Assembly (NCBI RefSeq): GCF_030540645.1
Contig: NZ_JAUNVV010000004.1
Location: forward strand, 1 to 38,896
Direction: 5' to 3'
DNA from: Arthrobacter sp.
Lineage (GTDB): Bacteria > Actinomycetota > Actinomycetes > Actinomycetales > Micrococcaceae
Length of the DNA: 38,896 nt
Shown: piece after piece, positions 1 through 9,288 of the stretch
Layout of the letters: every line of letters starts with the position of its first letter
How positions within the stretch are numbered: the stretch's first letter is position 1
Position numbers and translations under genes: made by a program
Notes under the pieces: model-generated
Databases searched by the model: none
What the model saw: the letters and a program-made list of their open reading frames with translations, nothing else
Told to the model about the DNA's origin: nothing

Positions 1-164
1 AGGTCCACGTAGTCGCGGCCGTCGGCGTCGGTCAGGTAGGCGCCCTTGGCGTTCACCATGAAGCGGGGCGTGCCACCCACCGAGCCAAAGGCGCGCACGG
101 GTGAGTTCACCCCGCCAGGCATGAGGGTTTTGGCGCGGTCAAAAAGTTCCTGTGAGCTTGTCAT
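1..164 (-). CDS. hemL: glutamate-1-semialdehyde 2,1-aminomutase, N-terminal part
   Basis: PLP enzyme that converts glutamate-1-semialdehyde to 5-aminolevulinate, the second step of the C5 route to tetrapyrroles. Only the first 54 residues are present; the gene continues beyond base 1. The fragment has the family N-terminus, with SSQELFDRA followed by [13 protein letters not shown], then [19 protein letters not shown]. The ATG at 162-164 follows an AAAGGA ribosome-binding site on the minus strand. It is the last visible gene of the haem operon, 44 bp after hemB, so it is probably cotranscribed. The PLP lysine lies outside the window. Confidence 0.93.
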   Translation of the reverse strand, partial: MTSSQELFDRAKTLMPGGVNSPVRAFGSVGGTPRFMVNAKGAYLTDADGRDYVD

Positions 165-208
165 GGGGATTCCTTTGGCTAACTGATGGAGGAAGAGCGG
201 GGGAAGAG

Positions 209-1189
209 TTAGTTTTCGCGGAGCCAGCCGGCCAGCTCGGCCGCCCAGTACGTGAGGATCATGGTGGCCCCGGCGCGCTTGATGCTGAGCACCGACTCTT
301 CGATGGCAGCGCGGCGGTTGATCCAGCCGTTGGCGGCGGCGGCCTCGATCATGGCGTATTCGCCAGAGATTTGGTAGGCGGCCACGGGCACGGGTGACAT
401 TGCTGCCACGTCAGCCAGGATGTCCAGGTAGCTCATGGCCGGCTTGACCATGACGATGTCGGCGCCTTCGGCCAAGTCCAGCTCCACCTCGTGGAGGGCT
501 TCGCGGCGATTTCCGGAGTCCATCTGGTAGCTGCGGCGGTCCCCGTGCAGCTGCGAATCCACGGCTTCACGGAACGGGCCGTAGAACGCGGAGGCGTACT
601 TCGCGGCGTAGGCCAACACTGCTACATCGGTGTAGCCGGCTTCATCCAGGGCGTCGCGGATCACGGCGACCTGGCCGTCCATCATGCCCGACGGCGCCAC
701 GACGTGCGCGCCTGCCGCGGCCTGGGCCACGCCCATTTTCGCGTAGATGTCCAAGGTGCCGTCGTTGTCCACATCGCCGGCTTCGTTGAGCACGCCACAG
801 TGTCCGTGGTCGGTGAATTCGTCAAGGCACAAATCGCTCATGACCACCAGATCGTCACCCACCTCGGTGCGCACATCCCGAATGGCCTTGTTCAGCACGC
901 CCAGCGGGTCAAGCCCTGCCGAACCCTGCGCGTCGCGCACGGCGGGAATGCCAAAGATCATGATGCCACCAAGGCCCAATTCGACGGCTTCGCGGGCGGC
1001 CGCCAGAAGGCTGGCCGTGGTGTGTTGCACGACGCCCGGCATGGACGTAATGGGGTTCGGCTCGCTCAAGTCCTCACGAATGAACACCGGCAGGATGAGC
1101 TCCGACGGTGCGAGCCGGTGCTCGGCGACGAGCCGGCGGATCGCTGCGGTGGTACGCAGGCGGCGTGGGCGGTGCTGGGGAAAACTCAT
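209..1189 (-). CDS. hemB: delta-aminolevulinic acid dehydratase (porphobilinogen synthase)
   Basis: Condenses two 5-aminolevulinate molecules to porphobilinogen in the cytosol. The protein has 326 residues, normal for the family. Both Schiff-base lysines are visible: Lys197 in [15 protein letters not shown] and Lys249 in [11 protein letters not shown]. The metal loop [14 protein letters not shown] (119-132) keeps Cys121 and Cys131, but has Asp123 where zinc-type enzymes have the middle cysteine, so the site is a mixed Cys/Asp version. The open frame extends far upstream, but the ATG at 1187-1189 has an AGGAGA site, begins the conserved protein, and overlaps the hemD stop (ATGA), which points to translational coupling. 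Confidence 0.96.
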   Translation of the reverse strand: MSFPQHRPRRLRTTAAIRRLVAEHRLAPSELILPVFIREDLSEPNPITSMPGVVQHTTASLLAAAREAVELGLGGIMIFGIPAVRDAQGSAGLDPLGVLNKAIRDVRTEVGDDLVVMSDLCLDEFTDHGHCGVLNEAGDVDNDGTLDIYAKMGVAQAAAGAHVVAPSGMMDGQVAVIRDALDEAGYTDVAVLAYAAKYASAFYGPFREAVDSQLHGDRRSYQMDSGNRREALHEVELDLAEGADIVMVKPAMSYLDILADVAAMSPVPVAAYQISGEYAMIEAAAANGWINRRAAIEESVLSIKRAGATMILTYWAAELAGWLREN

Positions 1190-2244
1190 GGTGTCTCCTG
1201 ACGTGCTGCTGGTGAAAAATGTGGGCGGGCGTCGGCCAGTGCGGCCACGATTCCCTCCGGTGTGGGGTGTTGGGCCGTCGCGGCGATCCGCAGGCCAAGC
1301 CGCTGGGCTTCGACCCGCGTGGGCTGCCCGATCGCAATGAGCAGGCAGCTTTCCGGCAGCGGCGCCATGGTTTCGGCCACCCTGCGTGCGGCGCTTCCCG
1401 AGGCAAGCACGACGGCGTTCATGGCCCCCGCGCGGATCTCCACTGCCGCTTCGGCTGGGGTGAGGACGGGCGACTCGGCGATGGAGCCACATGACCGGCC
1501 CGCCAACGTGGAAGTTAGGCGGAGCTCCGGACGCGCAGGATAGTCCACCGTCCGGTAGGCCGTGACCACGTCCGTCGTCCAGCCGGCCGCCTCGATCCCT
1601 TCCACCAGGGTGGATGAGGCGAGGTTGGACTGCGGCAGCAGGACACGCGCACTGTCGATGTGCACCGTGCTGCCCTCCGGGCCGCTGTCCCTTGTGGCGG
1701 GCGGCCACAAAGTCACGAGGCCGGCAGCAGACTGCACATCAACAGGGGCCAAAACGGCGTGCACCCCTTCAGCTGCAAGCACGGCAACCGAGGTGGGGCC
1801 GATCGTGGCGACACGTGTCCCATCGGGAACGAGCTCAGCAAGGGTGGTCCCGGCCCCGTTGCACCACTGCTTCAAGGCGCGCACGGTGGTGATGGAGCTG
1901 AGCACAAGCCAGGCGTACTCCCCCGCTGCGAGGCTGCGAAGGGCTGCACCCAGGTCGTCTTGGTCTGTAACCTCAAAGTCGATGAGCGGCACCAGCACCG
2001 GCTCCGCACCGGCCGCAGCCAGTGCCTCGGCCAGCGCTCCGGCCCGGTCAGCAGAGCGAGTGACGGCCACACGCAAGCCAGCGAGCGATCCGGCCTGAGC
2101 CAGGTCCGGTGTTTCCGTAGGCGACGTCAGGGAGGCCGAGGCCGCCCGCGGCCGATTGGCCGGAAACTCGCCGAGGGAATGCCGGTCCTGGCCGGGCCCG
2201 CCGTCCACCTCGTCGGCGAAGGCGCCGTCGCCGGTTGAGCTCAC
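1186..2244 (-). CDS. hemD: uroporphyrinogen-III synthase
   Basis: Cyclises hydroxymethylbilane to uroporphyrinogen III with inversion of ring D. The recognisable fold begins near residue 65 with [20 protein letters not shown] and continues with the family's [11 protein letters not shown] segment and a C-terminal part containing [14 protein letters not shown]. The family is poorly conserved, so the identification also rests on position between hemC and hemB. I chose the GTG at 2242-2244 because it overlaps the hemC TGA (GTGA). This gives 352 residues, longer than the usual 250-270, with a low-complexity N-terminal extension of about 60 residues. A later start is possible. The stop overlaps the hemB ATG. 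Confidence 0.88.
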   Translation of the reverse strand: MSSTGDGAFADEVDGGPGQDRHSLGEFPANRPRAASASLTSPTETPDLAQAGSLAGLRVAVTRSADRAGALAEALAAAGAEPVLVPLIDFEVTDQDDLGAALRSLAAGEYAWLVLSSITTVRALKQWCNGAGTTLAELVPDGTRVATIGPTSVAVLAAEGVHAVLAPVDVQSAAGLVTLWPPATRDSGPEGSTVHIDSARVLLPQSNLASSTLVEGIEAAGWTTDVVTAYRTVDYPARPELRLTSTLAGRSCGSIAESPVLTPAEAAVEIRAGAMNAVVLASGSAARRVAETMAPLPESCLLIAIGQPTRVEAQRLGLRIAATAQHPTPEGIVAALADARPHFSPAARQETP

Positions 2245-3230
2245 TTGCTGGAGCCGGCCAAATCCGCCAGCTCGGCTGCGCCGGCGGCGAGCAGTTCTTC
2301 GGCCAGTCCAATGCCCAACAGTGTCGCTCCAACGGTGGTCAAGCCGTCGGTGGCCTTCTTCAGGCGTAGTGAGCGCGTGCCGTCGAGTGAAACCACCACG
2401 GTTTCCAGATGCAGCATGGAGCCCTTGCGGTACGCGAGGGCTCCGACAGGTGCTGCGCAGCCGGCTTCCAGACGCGCAAGGAGCGCACGCTCGGCGGTGA
2501 CGGCCAGGCGGGTGTCGTGGTCGTCGACGGCGGCCAGGGACTGGCCCAGGACTCCCGTGAGCTCGGTGCTTTCGGTGCGGCATTCCAAGGCGAGAGCGCC
2601 TTGGCCGGGGGCCGGGAGCATGACCTCCGAGGACAGGAATTCGGTGACTGCCGGAAGCCTGCCGATGCGGGCTAGTCCCGCTGCTGCGAGGACGACGGCG
2701 TCGAGGTCACCAACCTTGCCGGGAACGGCTTCCTTCACAGGGTTTCCGGGCAGCCCGGGAACCCTCCCCAAACGGGTTTCGACGTTGCCGCGGATGTCCA
2801 CGATCAACAGATCGGGACGTGCGGCCAGCAGCTGCGCCGCCCGCCGCGGCGAACCGGTGCCGACGGTGGCGCCCTGCGGGAGTTCAGCCAGCGTCAGGCC
2901 GTCCCGGGCGCACAGGGCGTCGCGGGCGTCGGCCCGAACCGGAATGGCACCCAGTGCCAGGCCCGGAACGGCCACTGTGGGCAGGTCTTTGAGCGAGTGC
3001 ACTGCCACGTCCACGCGCCCGTCCAGGACGGCGGCGCGCAGCTCCGCGGCAAACACCCCTGTTCCGCCCATTTGGGACAGCGGGCCGGTCAGGACGTCGC
3101 CGTCGGTCTTGATCGCGATGATGTCTGCGTCAAAGCCGCCGACCGCACTGAGCTGGTCAACGATTTGTCCCGTTTGACTCAGGGCCAGTTTGCTTCCGCG
3201 GGTACCAATTTTCACACTCGAGGTTGTCAT
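2241..3230 (-). CDS. hemC: hydroxymethylbilane synthase (porphobilinogen deaminase)
   Basis: Polymerises four porphobilinogens to linear hydroxymethylbilane on a covalently bound dipyrromethane cofactor. The 329-residue protein starts MTTSSVKIGTRGSKLALSQT, typical of the family. It has the catalytic Asp82 in VAVHSLKDLP, the arginine-rich substrate loop TVGTGSPRRAAQL (122-134), and the cofactor-attaching Cys258 in LEAGCAAPVGALA. The ATG at 3228-3230 overlaps the cpfC stop (ATGA), and the hemC stop overlaps the hemD GTG, so cpfC-hemC-hemD-hemB form a continuous translationally coupled chain. Confidence 0.97.
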   Translation of the reverse strand: MTTSSVKIGTRGSKLALSQTGQIVDQLSAVGGFDADIIAIKTDGDVLTGPLSQMGGTGVFAAELRAAVLDGRVDVAVHSLKDLPTVAVPGLALGAIPVRADARDALCARDGLTLAELPQGATVGTGSPRRAAQLLAARPDLLIVDIRGNVETRLGRVPGLPGNPVKEAVPGKVGDLDAVVLAAAGLARIGRLPAVTEFLSSEVMLPAPGQGALALECRTESTELTGVLGQSLAAVDDHDTRLAVTAERALLARLEAGCAAPVGALAYRKGSMLHLETVVVSLDGTRSLRLKKATDGLTTVGATLLGIGLAEELLAAGAAELADLAGSSK

Positions 3231-4411
3231 GAAGTCTGGGAACCGCCCTGGGCCGGGGATGCCCCACAGAGCGAGCCCACCGTGCTGCCCACTTCGGCAA
3301 TGGCAGGCTTTTCGCCGCGGAAGTTGGCGCAGCAACCGGGGTTGCACACGTCGAACCACGGGCCGAGCTCCGTCATGGCGGGGCGTTCGGCGATGTGGTT
3401 CTCGATGGTCCGCTCACAGATCAAGTCCACAAGGCCCTCAACGAACTTTTGGTGCGTGCTCGGCGTGGGTGCACGGTCAAAGGCCAGGCCCAGTTCAGCG
3501 CACGTTTCCTTCGCTTCGGTGTCCAGGTCCCAGAGTACTTCCATGTGGTCGCTGATGAAGCCCAGCGGAACCACCACAACACCGGCGACACCGGCCGCGG
3601 GGAGTTCGGCGAGGGCGTCGTTGATGTCGGGTTCCAGCCACGGCACGTGGGGCGCGCCGGAGCGGGACTGGTACACCAGCGACCACTTCTGGTCGGGATC
3701 GACCCTCGCCATGATGGCTTCGGCGTTGGCAAGGTGCTGTGCCACGTAGGCTGAGTCCTGCTCGAAAACCAATGGCTGCAGTTCCGAACGGCCAGCAGCT
3801 TCTGCATCCCGGGTGGGGATGGAGTGGGTGGCGAACATGACGTGTACGGGTGCGTCGGCTTTTCCGGCAGCGGCCAGTTCCGCCTTGACCTTCGCCAGTG
3901 ATGCTGCGGTTCCCTCGATGAAGGGCTCCACGAATCCTGGGTGGTCAAAATACTGGCGGATCTTGTCCACGGCCAGTTTGCCGTCAAGTCCCGTCTCCGT
4001 CAACGCAATGCCAATGTCCTCGCGGTACTGGCGGCAGCTGGAGTAGCAGGAGTAGACGCTGGTGGTGAGCATCAGCAGGCGGCGGTGTCCGGCGTCGTAG
4101 GCATCCTGCAGCACGGCGGGGATGTAGGGATCCCAGTTGCGGTTGCCCCAGAGCACGGGCAACTCGATGTTCCGGACGGCCAGCTCGGCTTCAAGAGCAG
4201 CCTTCAACGCACGGTTTTGGGCGTTGATGGGGCTGATGCCGCCGTTGGCGCGGTAGTGATGGCTGACTTCCTCCAGGCGCTCGTCCGGGATGCCGCGCCC
4301 GCGGGTGACGTTGCGCAGGAACGGAAGGACGTCGTCCTGGCCCTCGGGGCCGCCAAAGGAGGCGAGCAGGATGGCGTCGTACTGTGCGGGTTCAACTACT
4401 CGGTTGTTCAT
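3227..4411 (-). CDS. cpfC: coproporphyrin III ferrochelatase
   Basis: Inserts ferrous iron into coproporphyrin III, giving coprohaem for ChdC. The 394-residue protein opens with YDAILLASFGGPEG and has the conserved HSIPTRD segment and the GPWFDVCNPGCCANF region. Cys356, Cys360 and Cys361 near the C-terminus, plus Cys122/Cys126 in SVYSCYSSCRQ, match the actinobacterial class that carries a [2Fe-2S] cluster; which cysteines bind the cluster is inferred. About 30 low-complexity residues follow the last cysteine pair. The substrate call (coproporphyrin rather than protoporphyrin) rests on the neighbouring chdC and cgoX. The start ATG overlaps the chdC stop. The older name is hemH. Confidence 0.95.
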   Translation of the reverse strand: MNNRVVEPAQYDAILLASFGGPEGQDDVLPFLRNVTRGRGIPDERLEEVSHHYRANGGISPINAQNRALKAALEAELAVRNIELPVLWGNRNWDPYIPAVLQDAYDAGHRRLLMLTTSVYSCYSSCRQYREDIGIALTETGLDGKLAVDKIRQYFDHPGFVEPFIEGTAASLAKVKAELAAAGKADAPVHVMFATHSIPTRDAEAAGRSELQPLVFEQDSAYVAQHLANAEAIMARVDPDQKWSLVYQSRSGAPHVPWLEPDINDALAELPAAGVAGVVVVPLGFISDHMEVLWDLDTEAKETCAELGLAFDRAPTPSTHQKFVEGLVDLICERTIENHIAERPAMTELGPWFDVCNPGCCANFRGEKPAIAEVGSTVGSLCGASPAQGGSQTS

Positions 4412-5103
4412 TTCAGGACCTCGGCGATCTCGGCAGCGGCGATGCGGCGGCCTGTGTAGAAGGGGATTTCGTCGCGCACGTGCAGGCGGGCGTCGGTGCC
4501 ACGCAGGGTGCGCATCATATCAACCAAATCGGTCAGTTCGTCGGACTCTAGGCCCAGCAGCCACTCCCAGTCGCCCAGCGCGAAGGCCGAGACGGTATTG
4601 GCCAGGACCTGCGGGTAGTCCCGCCCCAGCATCCCGTGGTCGCGCAGCATGCGGCTACGGTCTTCCGCCGGAAGGATGTACCAGTCGTAGGAGCGCACGA
4701 ACGGGTAGACGCACACCCAGCCCTTGGGTTCGTTCGGGCCCATGTAGCTGGGGCCATGGTTCTTGGCGAACTCAGCCTCGCGGTGCACACCCATGGCCGA
4801 CCAGGCGATCTCGGTTGCGGCAAACAGTTCCAGCCTGCGGATGCTGCGCACGGCCCGCTGCAGGCCTTCCGCGTCGGCGCCCACCAGCCACACCATGATG
4901 TCTGCGTCGCTGCGCATGGCAGAAACGTCGTAAGCGCCGCGAACGGTGATGCTCTCCGCGGCCAAAGCAGCCACCAATTCCTCGAATTCGGCGACCGCCG
5001 AAGCGGTGCCTGCGAAGGATCCGGTCCGCTTGAAAACAGTCCACAGGGTGAACGGGGTTTCCGCGGGGCTTTTAGTGACAGATTGTGCGTTTGTGTGGCT
5101 CAT
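4408..5103 (-). CDS. chdC: coprohaem decarboxylase (ChdC/HemQ)
   Basis: Performs the last step of the coproporphyrin-dependent pathway, two peroxide-driven decarboxylations of coprohaem to haem b. The 231-residue chlorite-dismutase-fold protein has the catalytic tyrosine Tyr133 in VYPFVRSYDWY and the proximal haem ligand His156 in RDHGMLGRDYPQVLANT. His116 (KNHGPSYMGP) lies 17 residues before Tyr133, the spacing of the distal histidine that marks the actinobacterial clade of ChdC. The residue assignments rest on family knowledge. The ATG at 5101-5103 has only a weak ribosome-binding site. A gap of 74 bp separates it from cgoX. Confidence 0.96.
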   Translation of the reverse strand: MSHTNAQSVTKSPAETPFTLWTVFKRTGSFAGTASAVAEFEELVAALAAESITVRGAYDVSAMRSDADIMVWLVGADAEGLQRAVRSIRRLELFAATEIAWSAMGVHREAEFAKNHGPSYMGPNEPKGWVCVYPFVRSYDWYILPAEDRSRMLRDHGMLGRDYPQVLANTVSAFALGDWEWLLGLESDELTDLVDMMRTLRGTDARLHVRDEIPFYTGRRIAAAEIAEVLK

Positions 5104-5177
5104 GCGTACAAGTCTGCACCCAATCGTGACGAAATCTAAAACCGGCCTTCTCTACATGACGTAGAACGTGTGCAAGG

Positions 5178-6710
5178 TCACAGCCTCTTGGAGGCGTCCA
5201 CCACGGCACGGATCTGCCGCCGGGTGCCGGAGACAACGGCCGCCAAGCCGTTTCCTGTCATCCATGCCCCTGTCAACACCAAGCCGGGGACGTCATTGGC
5301 CAAGGAATGGACGTGCGCGATCTTGTCATGATGCCCCACTGCAGCAAACGGCAGCGCACCCTGCCACCGGACCACGTCCGCACCCAACAGGTCAGCCTCG
5401 GTTATCTCCACGCCGAGCATGGTGGTGGCATCTGCCAGCGCCGTGGCGATCAAGTCACTTTCCGTGGGTGTGTTCGCGGTCAGCCGCACCGCATCGGCCG
5501 GTTTGGTCCCGGCACGGCCGTAGGACAAGCGCACCACGTGGGTTCCGGGCCCGGTGGAATCCGCCAACCAGTGCCATTTCGCGGTGGAGTGTGTGAGTGC
5601 CTTGGCCGTGATCGACTCCACGGATGGGGCCACAAGAACTCCTGTGCCGCGCGGGGCCGAATCCAGTTCGGGCACATCCACCACCAGCGTCACCAGACGA
5701 ATGTCAGGTCCCGGGGCCGGAGTGAAGGGCAGCAGCTCGGGCATCTCCGGAGCCAGCAGCTTAACAGCCATAGGCCCGTCGGTGGCCATCACCAACAGCT
5801 TGGCGGCAAGATACCCGTGCGTTGTGCCGTGCTCCCATTCAACAATCCACGGTGAGGGCTCGCCGCCGTCGTACGTCGGTGTGGGGGCATCGTCGATGTC
5901 ACCGCGGTAGATGGCCTTCACCTTGTGCCCGAGATGCATCGAAACACCGGCCTCCTGCAGCTTCACCACGAGGGCGTCCACCAGCGTGTGCATGCCCCCG
6001 ACCAGCCCTCCCACTGCCGCCCCGGGCTTGCTGCCGCGGCCCCTGTCCCGCTGGGCAGCCACGGCCGCAGCCAGAGAGCCGTGGTCGCGAATGCCGGCGC
6101 GCAACCCGGGCGCCACCACGTCTACGTCCAGTAGTTCCGCACTGGCTGAATGCACTCCTGCCACCACGGGGGCGACAAGCCGTTCAAGAACCCGCTTGCC
6201 CATCCGCGCACGCACCAGGTCAGCCACGCTCATCGTGGCTTCGGTGGTGCCGATATTGACCGGCATTTTGGCGTCAAGGGCGGCACGCAGCACGCCCGAG
6301 GCGCCCAATGCCTGACGCACTTCCGGCGCACCCAGGTCCGAGGGGATGCCCAGCACGCCTGTGCGCGGCAGCGGCACGGGCCCGTCGGGCAGCCATACCC
6401 ATGCCCCGGCCGGATTGGGTTCCACAACCTTGTCTCCCAACCCCAACTCTGCAGCAAGTTCGGACACCGCCGTGTTGCGCGTGGCAAACGATTCCGCACC
6501 CGAGTCAAGGACCACCCCGGCCACCTCGTGCCGGCCTACGCAGCCGCCCCAAGAGGCGGAGGCGTCGTAAACAGTGACCTTGAAGCCCGCTTCCTGCAAG
6601 TCCCAGGCCGCCAGCAGACCCGAAATGCCACCTCCCACCACAACCGTTTGGTAGGGGGCCGGGTGGCTCAGTGGTGTGAAGGCCTTGGCGGCCTTTCTGC
6701 GGTTTTCCAT
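5178..6710 (-). CDS. cgoX: FAD-dependent coproporphyrinogen III oxidase
   Basis: Oxidises coproporphyrinogen III to coproporphyrin III; older annotations call it HemY or HemG protoporphyrinogen oxidase. The 510-residue protein has an N-terminal FAD-binding Rossmann motif, VVVGGGISGLLAAWDLQEAG (about residues 24-43), then a WGGCVGRHEVAGVVLDSGAE segment typical of the family, the MVG-like GGLVGGMHTLVDAL in the middle, and a C-terminal FAD contact near PGLVLTGAWMTGNGLAAVV. The ATG at 6708-6710 has an AGAGGA site. With cpfC and chdC it makes the full coproporphyrin branch. The gap to the upstream hemE is 41 bp, so it is probably in the same transcript. Confidence 0.94.
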   Translation of the reverse strand: MENRRKAAKAFTPLSHPAPYQTVVVGGGISGLLAAWDLQEAGFKVTVYDASASWGGCVGRHEVAGVVLDSGAESFATRNTAVSELAAELGLGDKVVEPNPAGAWVWLPDGPVPLPRTGVLGIPSDLGAPEVRQALGASGVLRAALDAKMPVNIGTTEATMSVADLVRARMGKRVLERLVAPVVAGVHSASAELLDVDVVAPGLRAGIRDHGSLAAAVAAQRDRGRGSKPGAAVGGLVGGMHTLVDALVVKLQEAGVSMHLGHKVKAIYRGDIDDAPTPTYDGGEPSPWIVEWEHGTTHGYLAAKLLVMATDGPMAVKLLAPEMPELLPFTPAPGPDIRLVTLVVDVPELDSAPRGTGVLVAPSVESITAKALTHSTAKWHWLADSTGPGTHVVRLSYGRAGTKPADAVRLTANTPTESDLIATALADATTMLGVEITEADLLGADVVRWQGALPFAAVGHHDKIAHVHSLANDVPGLVLTGAWMTGNGLAAVVSGTRRQIRAVVDASKRL

Positions 6711-6751
6711 GGTGTCCTCTTTGTGGCAGGTGCAGGTGTCGCTGATGCAGG

Positions 6752-7807
6752 CTAGATGGAGTGGATCAGGTCCACAAGGCGGGTCAGGACGGCCGGGTCT
6801 GTTCCAGGCGGCACGCCATGACCCAAGTTCACCACATGCGAGGGCGCAGTGGAACCGGCCCGAACAACTTCACGGGCGTGTTGCTCCAGAACCTCCCACG
6901 GCGCACTGAGCAGGGCCGGATCAATATTTCCCTGCAACGGCACGGTGCCGCCGAGCCGGCGGTTGGCTTCATCCAGCGGGAGCCGGTAGTCAACGCCCAT
7001 CACATCCACGCCCACATCATGCATGGCCCCGAGGAGTTCACTGGTTCCGGTGCCGAAATGGATGAGCGGCACGCCCAGGTCGCGGACGTGATCCAAGGCC
7101 CTGGACGACGCCGGCGCCACATGATTTGTGTAGTCGGCGAGTCCCAGCGACCCTGCCCAGGAATCGAAAAGCTGCGCGGCGCTGGCTCCGGCCTCAATCT
7201 GGGCTCGCAGGAATTTTCCCGAGGCGTCCGCAGCCCAGTTCATCAGTTCTGCCCAGAGCTCCGGCTGGGCATGCATCATGGTGCGGGGGCCGAGGTGGTC
7301 GCGCGAGGGGCGCCCTTCCACCATGTAGGCGGCCACGGTGAAGGGCGCACCTGCAAAACCGATGAGCGGGGTGCTGCCCAGCTCGGCCACCGTCAGGGCC
7401 ACTGCCTCGCGGATTGGGTCAAGGGCTTCGTCCGTGAGCTCCGGCAGGGCTGCAATGTCTTTGGCAGTGCGGATGGGTGCATCCAGCACCGGGCCCACGC
7501 CCGGGACAATATCCACGCCAACGCCGGCGAGTTTCAGCGGGATGACGATGTCTGAGAAGAAGATGGCTGCGTCCACGTCGTGGCGCCGGACGGGCTGGAG
7601 CGTAATTTCCGCGGCCATGGCCGGCAAAAGGCAGGACTCAAGCATGGTGGTGCCTTCACGCAGCTTGCGGTACTCCGGCAGTGAGCGCCCTGCCTGGCGC
7701 ATGAACCAGATGGGGCGGCGGCTTGGCGCACCTCCCCTGTAGGCCGTGATCAAAGGGGAGTTGGCCGTGCGGCCATCCATCAAGGGGTGGCTGGAGATCA
7801 GTGTCAT
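6752..7807 (-). CDS. hemE: uroporphyrinogen III decarboxylase
   Basis: Removes four acetate carboxyls from uroporphyrinogen III to give coproporphyrinogen III. The 351-residue protein has the family's N-terminal signature RPIWFMRQAGRSLPEYR and the second signature GFAGAPFTVAAYMVEG, and ends with a VNLGHGVPPGTDP segment seen in HemE. It is the first gene of the eight-gene minus-strand haem operon and is divergent from hemA. A TAGGGT hexamer ends only 4 nt before the ATG, so the message may be leaderless. Confidence 0.96.
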   Translation of the reverse strand: MTLISSHPLMDGRTANSPLITAYRGGAPSRRPIWFMRQAGRSLPEYRKLREGTTMLESCLLPAMAAEITLQPVRRHDVDAAIFFSDIVIPLKLAGVGVDIVPGVGPVLDAPIRTAKDIAALPELTDEALDPIREAVALTVAELGSTPLIGFAGAPFTVAAYMVEGRPSRDHLGPRTMMHAQPELWAELMNWAADASGKFLRAQIEAGASAAQLFDSWAGSLGLADYTNHVAPASSRALDHVRDLGVPLIHFGTGTSELLGAMHDVGVDVMGVDYRLPLDEANRRLGGTVPLQGNIDPALLSAPWEVLEQHAREVVRAGSTAPSHVVNLGHGVPPGTDPAVLTRLVDLIHSI

Positions 7808-7971
7808 GGCACCACCCTACAGAGCCAACTCAAACTGTTTTGTGGACAAACTGTCACCGCAAAGAGAGGACATGTTTACGGCCTTCTGTGAGCAGCATCA
7901 CAAAATCTTAGTGACGCTTTGTTCCATCATGTCCATAAACCACCAGCTTGGGGGGCTACGATATTGGCATT
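7808..7971. promoter_or_regulatory. divergent hemE / hemA promoter region
   Basis: This 164-bp interval separates the two haem transcription units and is more AT-rich than its flanks. For hemA, TACGAT at 7957-7962 lies 9 nt before the chosen GTG. For hemE, TAGGGT on the minus strand (7817-7812) lies 4 nt before the ATG. Neither has a clear -35 box. An inverted repeat TTTGTggACAAA at 7837-7848 lies behind the hemE -10 and could bind a regulator. All assignments are by eye. Confidence 0.4.
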
Positions 7972-9288
7972 GTGGTTCTATTCTCCCTCGTTGCTTCGCA
8001 CAGCAGCATTGATCTGGAAACCGTTGCCCGCCTTAGCGCCGGGGCCGCGGCAGTCAGTGCTGAGATCATCCCACCGGAAAATGCAGTCACCGGGCTCATC
8101 ACTTTGGCCACCTGCAACCGCTACGAACTGTATGTGCACGCCCGCAGCAGCGAGGACCTTGAGTCTGCCCGCAGCTCGCTGATCGAATCGATCAGCAGAC
8201 ATTCCGGACTTGCCGAACGGTACGTTGCAGCAGCGCTGTCCACCTTGGAGTCCGACGCTGTACCGCGGCACCTCTTCGCGGTGAGCACGGGCCTGGAATC
8301 TGCCGTGGTGGGTGAGCGTGAGATTGCCGGGCAGGTGCGCCGCGCGCTGAGCATCGCCCAGGAACAAGGCTCCACGACACCCTCCCTGGTGAGGCTTTTT
8401 CAGGCCGCAGCCAAGACTGCCAAGGATGTGGGCTCCCAAACGGCACTCGGACGCCGTGGCATGTCAATTGTGTCCGTTGCGTTGGATTTAGCCGCGGAAC
8501 TGCAGGAACGTCCACTGGGCGGACTTGCCGGCAAGTCCGCCGTTCTTTTTGGCACCGGAGCGTACGCGGGAGCGGCCATGGCGCAGCTGGTGCAGCGCGG
8601 CTGTACCGACATTTCCATCTACTCCCCCTCCGGCCGCGCCGAAACCTTCACCGCTTCCCGCGGCGGCACGGCCCTGACCGAGGAATCATTACCGTTGGCC
8701 TTGTCCACCGCGTCGCTGCTGCTAGGCTGCAGCGGTTCAGACCATCAAGTGACGCGCACAGATCTGGCACAGGTGCGCCACAACGATTCACAGCAACTCA
8801 CCGTCATCGACCTTGCCTTGAACCATGATTTTGCCGCCGATATCGACAGCCTGCCCGGGGTGGACTTAATGACTTTGGAAACTGTCCGTCAAGCCGCCCC
8901 GGCCGAAGAAGAATCCACGCTGTCGCAGGCTTCGTCACTCGTGGCAGCGGCGACAAGGGACTTTGAACGGGCCCAGAATTCCCGCTCCCTGGACCATGCC
9001 ATCGTAGCGCTGCGCCGGCACACCATGGGTGTCCTTGACGATGAAATCGCGAAGGTGCGTAAACAGCACGGCTGCTCTGCTGCTACTGCTGAAGTGGAAT
9101 TCGCCATGCGCCGCATGGTCAAGCAACTTCTTCATGTACCGACGGTCAGGGCTAAGGAACTCGCGGCAGCCGGGGACCCGGACAGTTATTTAGCGGCTCT
9201 AGACGCCCTATACGGGCTGAAGATCGACCCGGCTGTCATCGGCTCCACCCTGACTCAAAGCCTTGATCCGAACGAAGCCGCAGGTTAA
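7972..9288 (+). CDS. hemA: glutamyl-tRNA reductase
   Basis: Reduces glutamyl-tRNA(Glu) to glutamate-1-semialdehyde, the first committed and usually rate-controlling step of the C5 pathway. The chosen GTG gives 438 residues beginning VVLFSLVASHSSIDLETVA, as expected for HemA. The nucleophile is Cys48 in LATCNRYELYV, followed by GLESAVVGEREIAGQV, an NADPH-binding LFGTGAYAGAAMAQL segment, and a C-terminal dimerisation domain. A TTG at 7948 would add eight residues with no family support. There is no ribosome-binding site at a useful distance, and a TACGAT box lies just upstream, so the message may be nearly leaderless. The stop overlaps the stop of the convergent dehydrogenase. Confidence 0.95.
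   Translation: MVLFSLVASHSSIDLETVARLSAGAAAVSAEIIPPENAVTGLITLATCNRYELYVHARSSEDLESARSSLIESISRHSGLAERYVAAALSTLESDAVPRHLFAVSTGLESAVVGEREIAGQVRRALSIAQEQGSTTPSLVRLFQAAAKTAKDVGSQTALGRRGMSIVSVALDLAAELQERPLGGLAGKSAVLFGTGAYAGAAMAQLVQRGCTDISIYSPSGRAETFTASRGGTALTEESLPLALSTASLLLGCSGSDHQVTRTDLAQVRHNDSQQLTVIDLALNHDFAADIDSLPGVDLMTLETVRQAAPAEEESTLSQASSLVAAATRDFERAQNSRSLDHAIVALRRHTMGVLDDEIAKVRKQHGCSAATAEVEFAMRRMVKQLLHVPTVRAKELAAAGDPDSYLAALDALYGLKIDPAVIGSTLTQSLDPNEAAG

Noticed and set aside
491-1201. Long open frame on the plus strand opposite hemB
   Set aside because: It is antisense to a well-identified gene; long antisense frames are a side effect of high wobble-position GC. The translation has no domain signals.
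5150-5166. TCTAC-N5-GTAGA inverted repeat upstream of chdC
   Set aside because: Only 5-bp arms, and chdC can be cotranscribed from hemE; too weak to call an operator.
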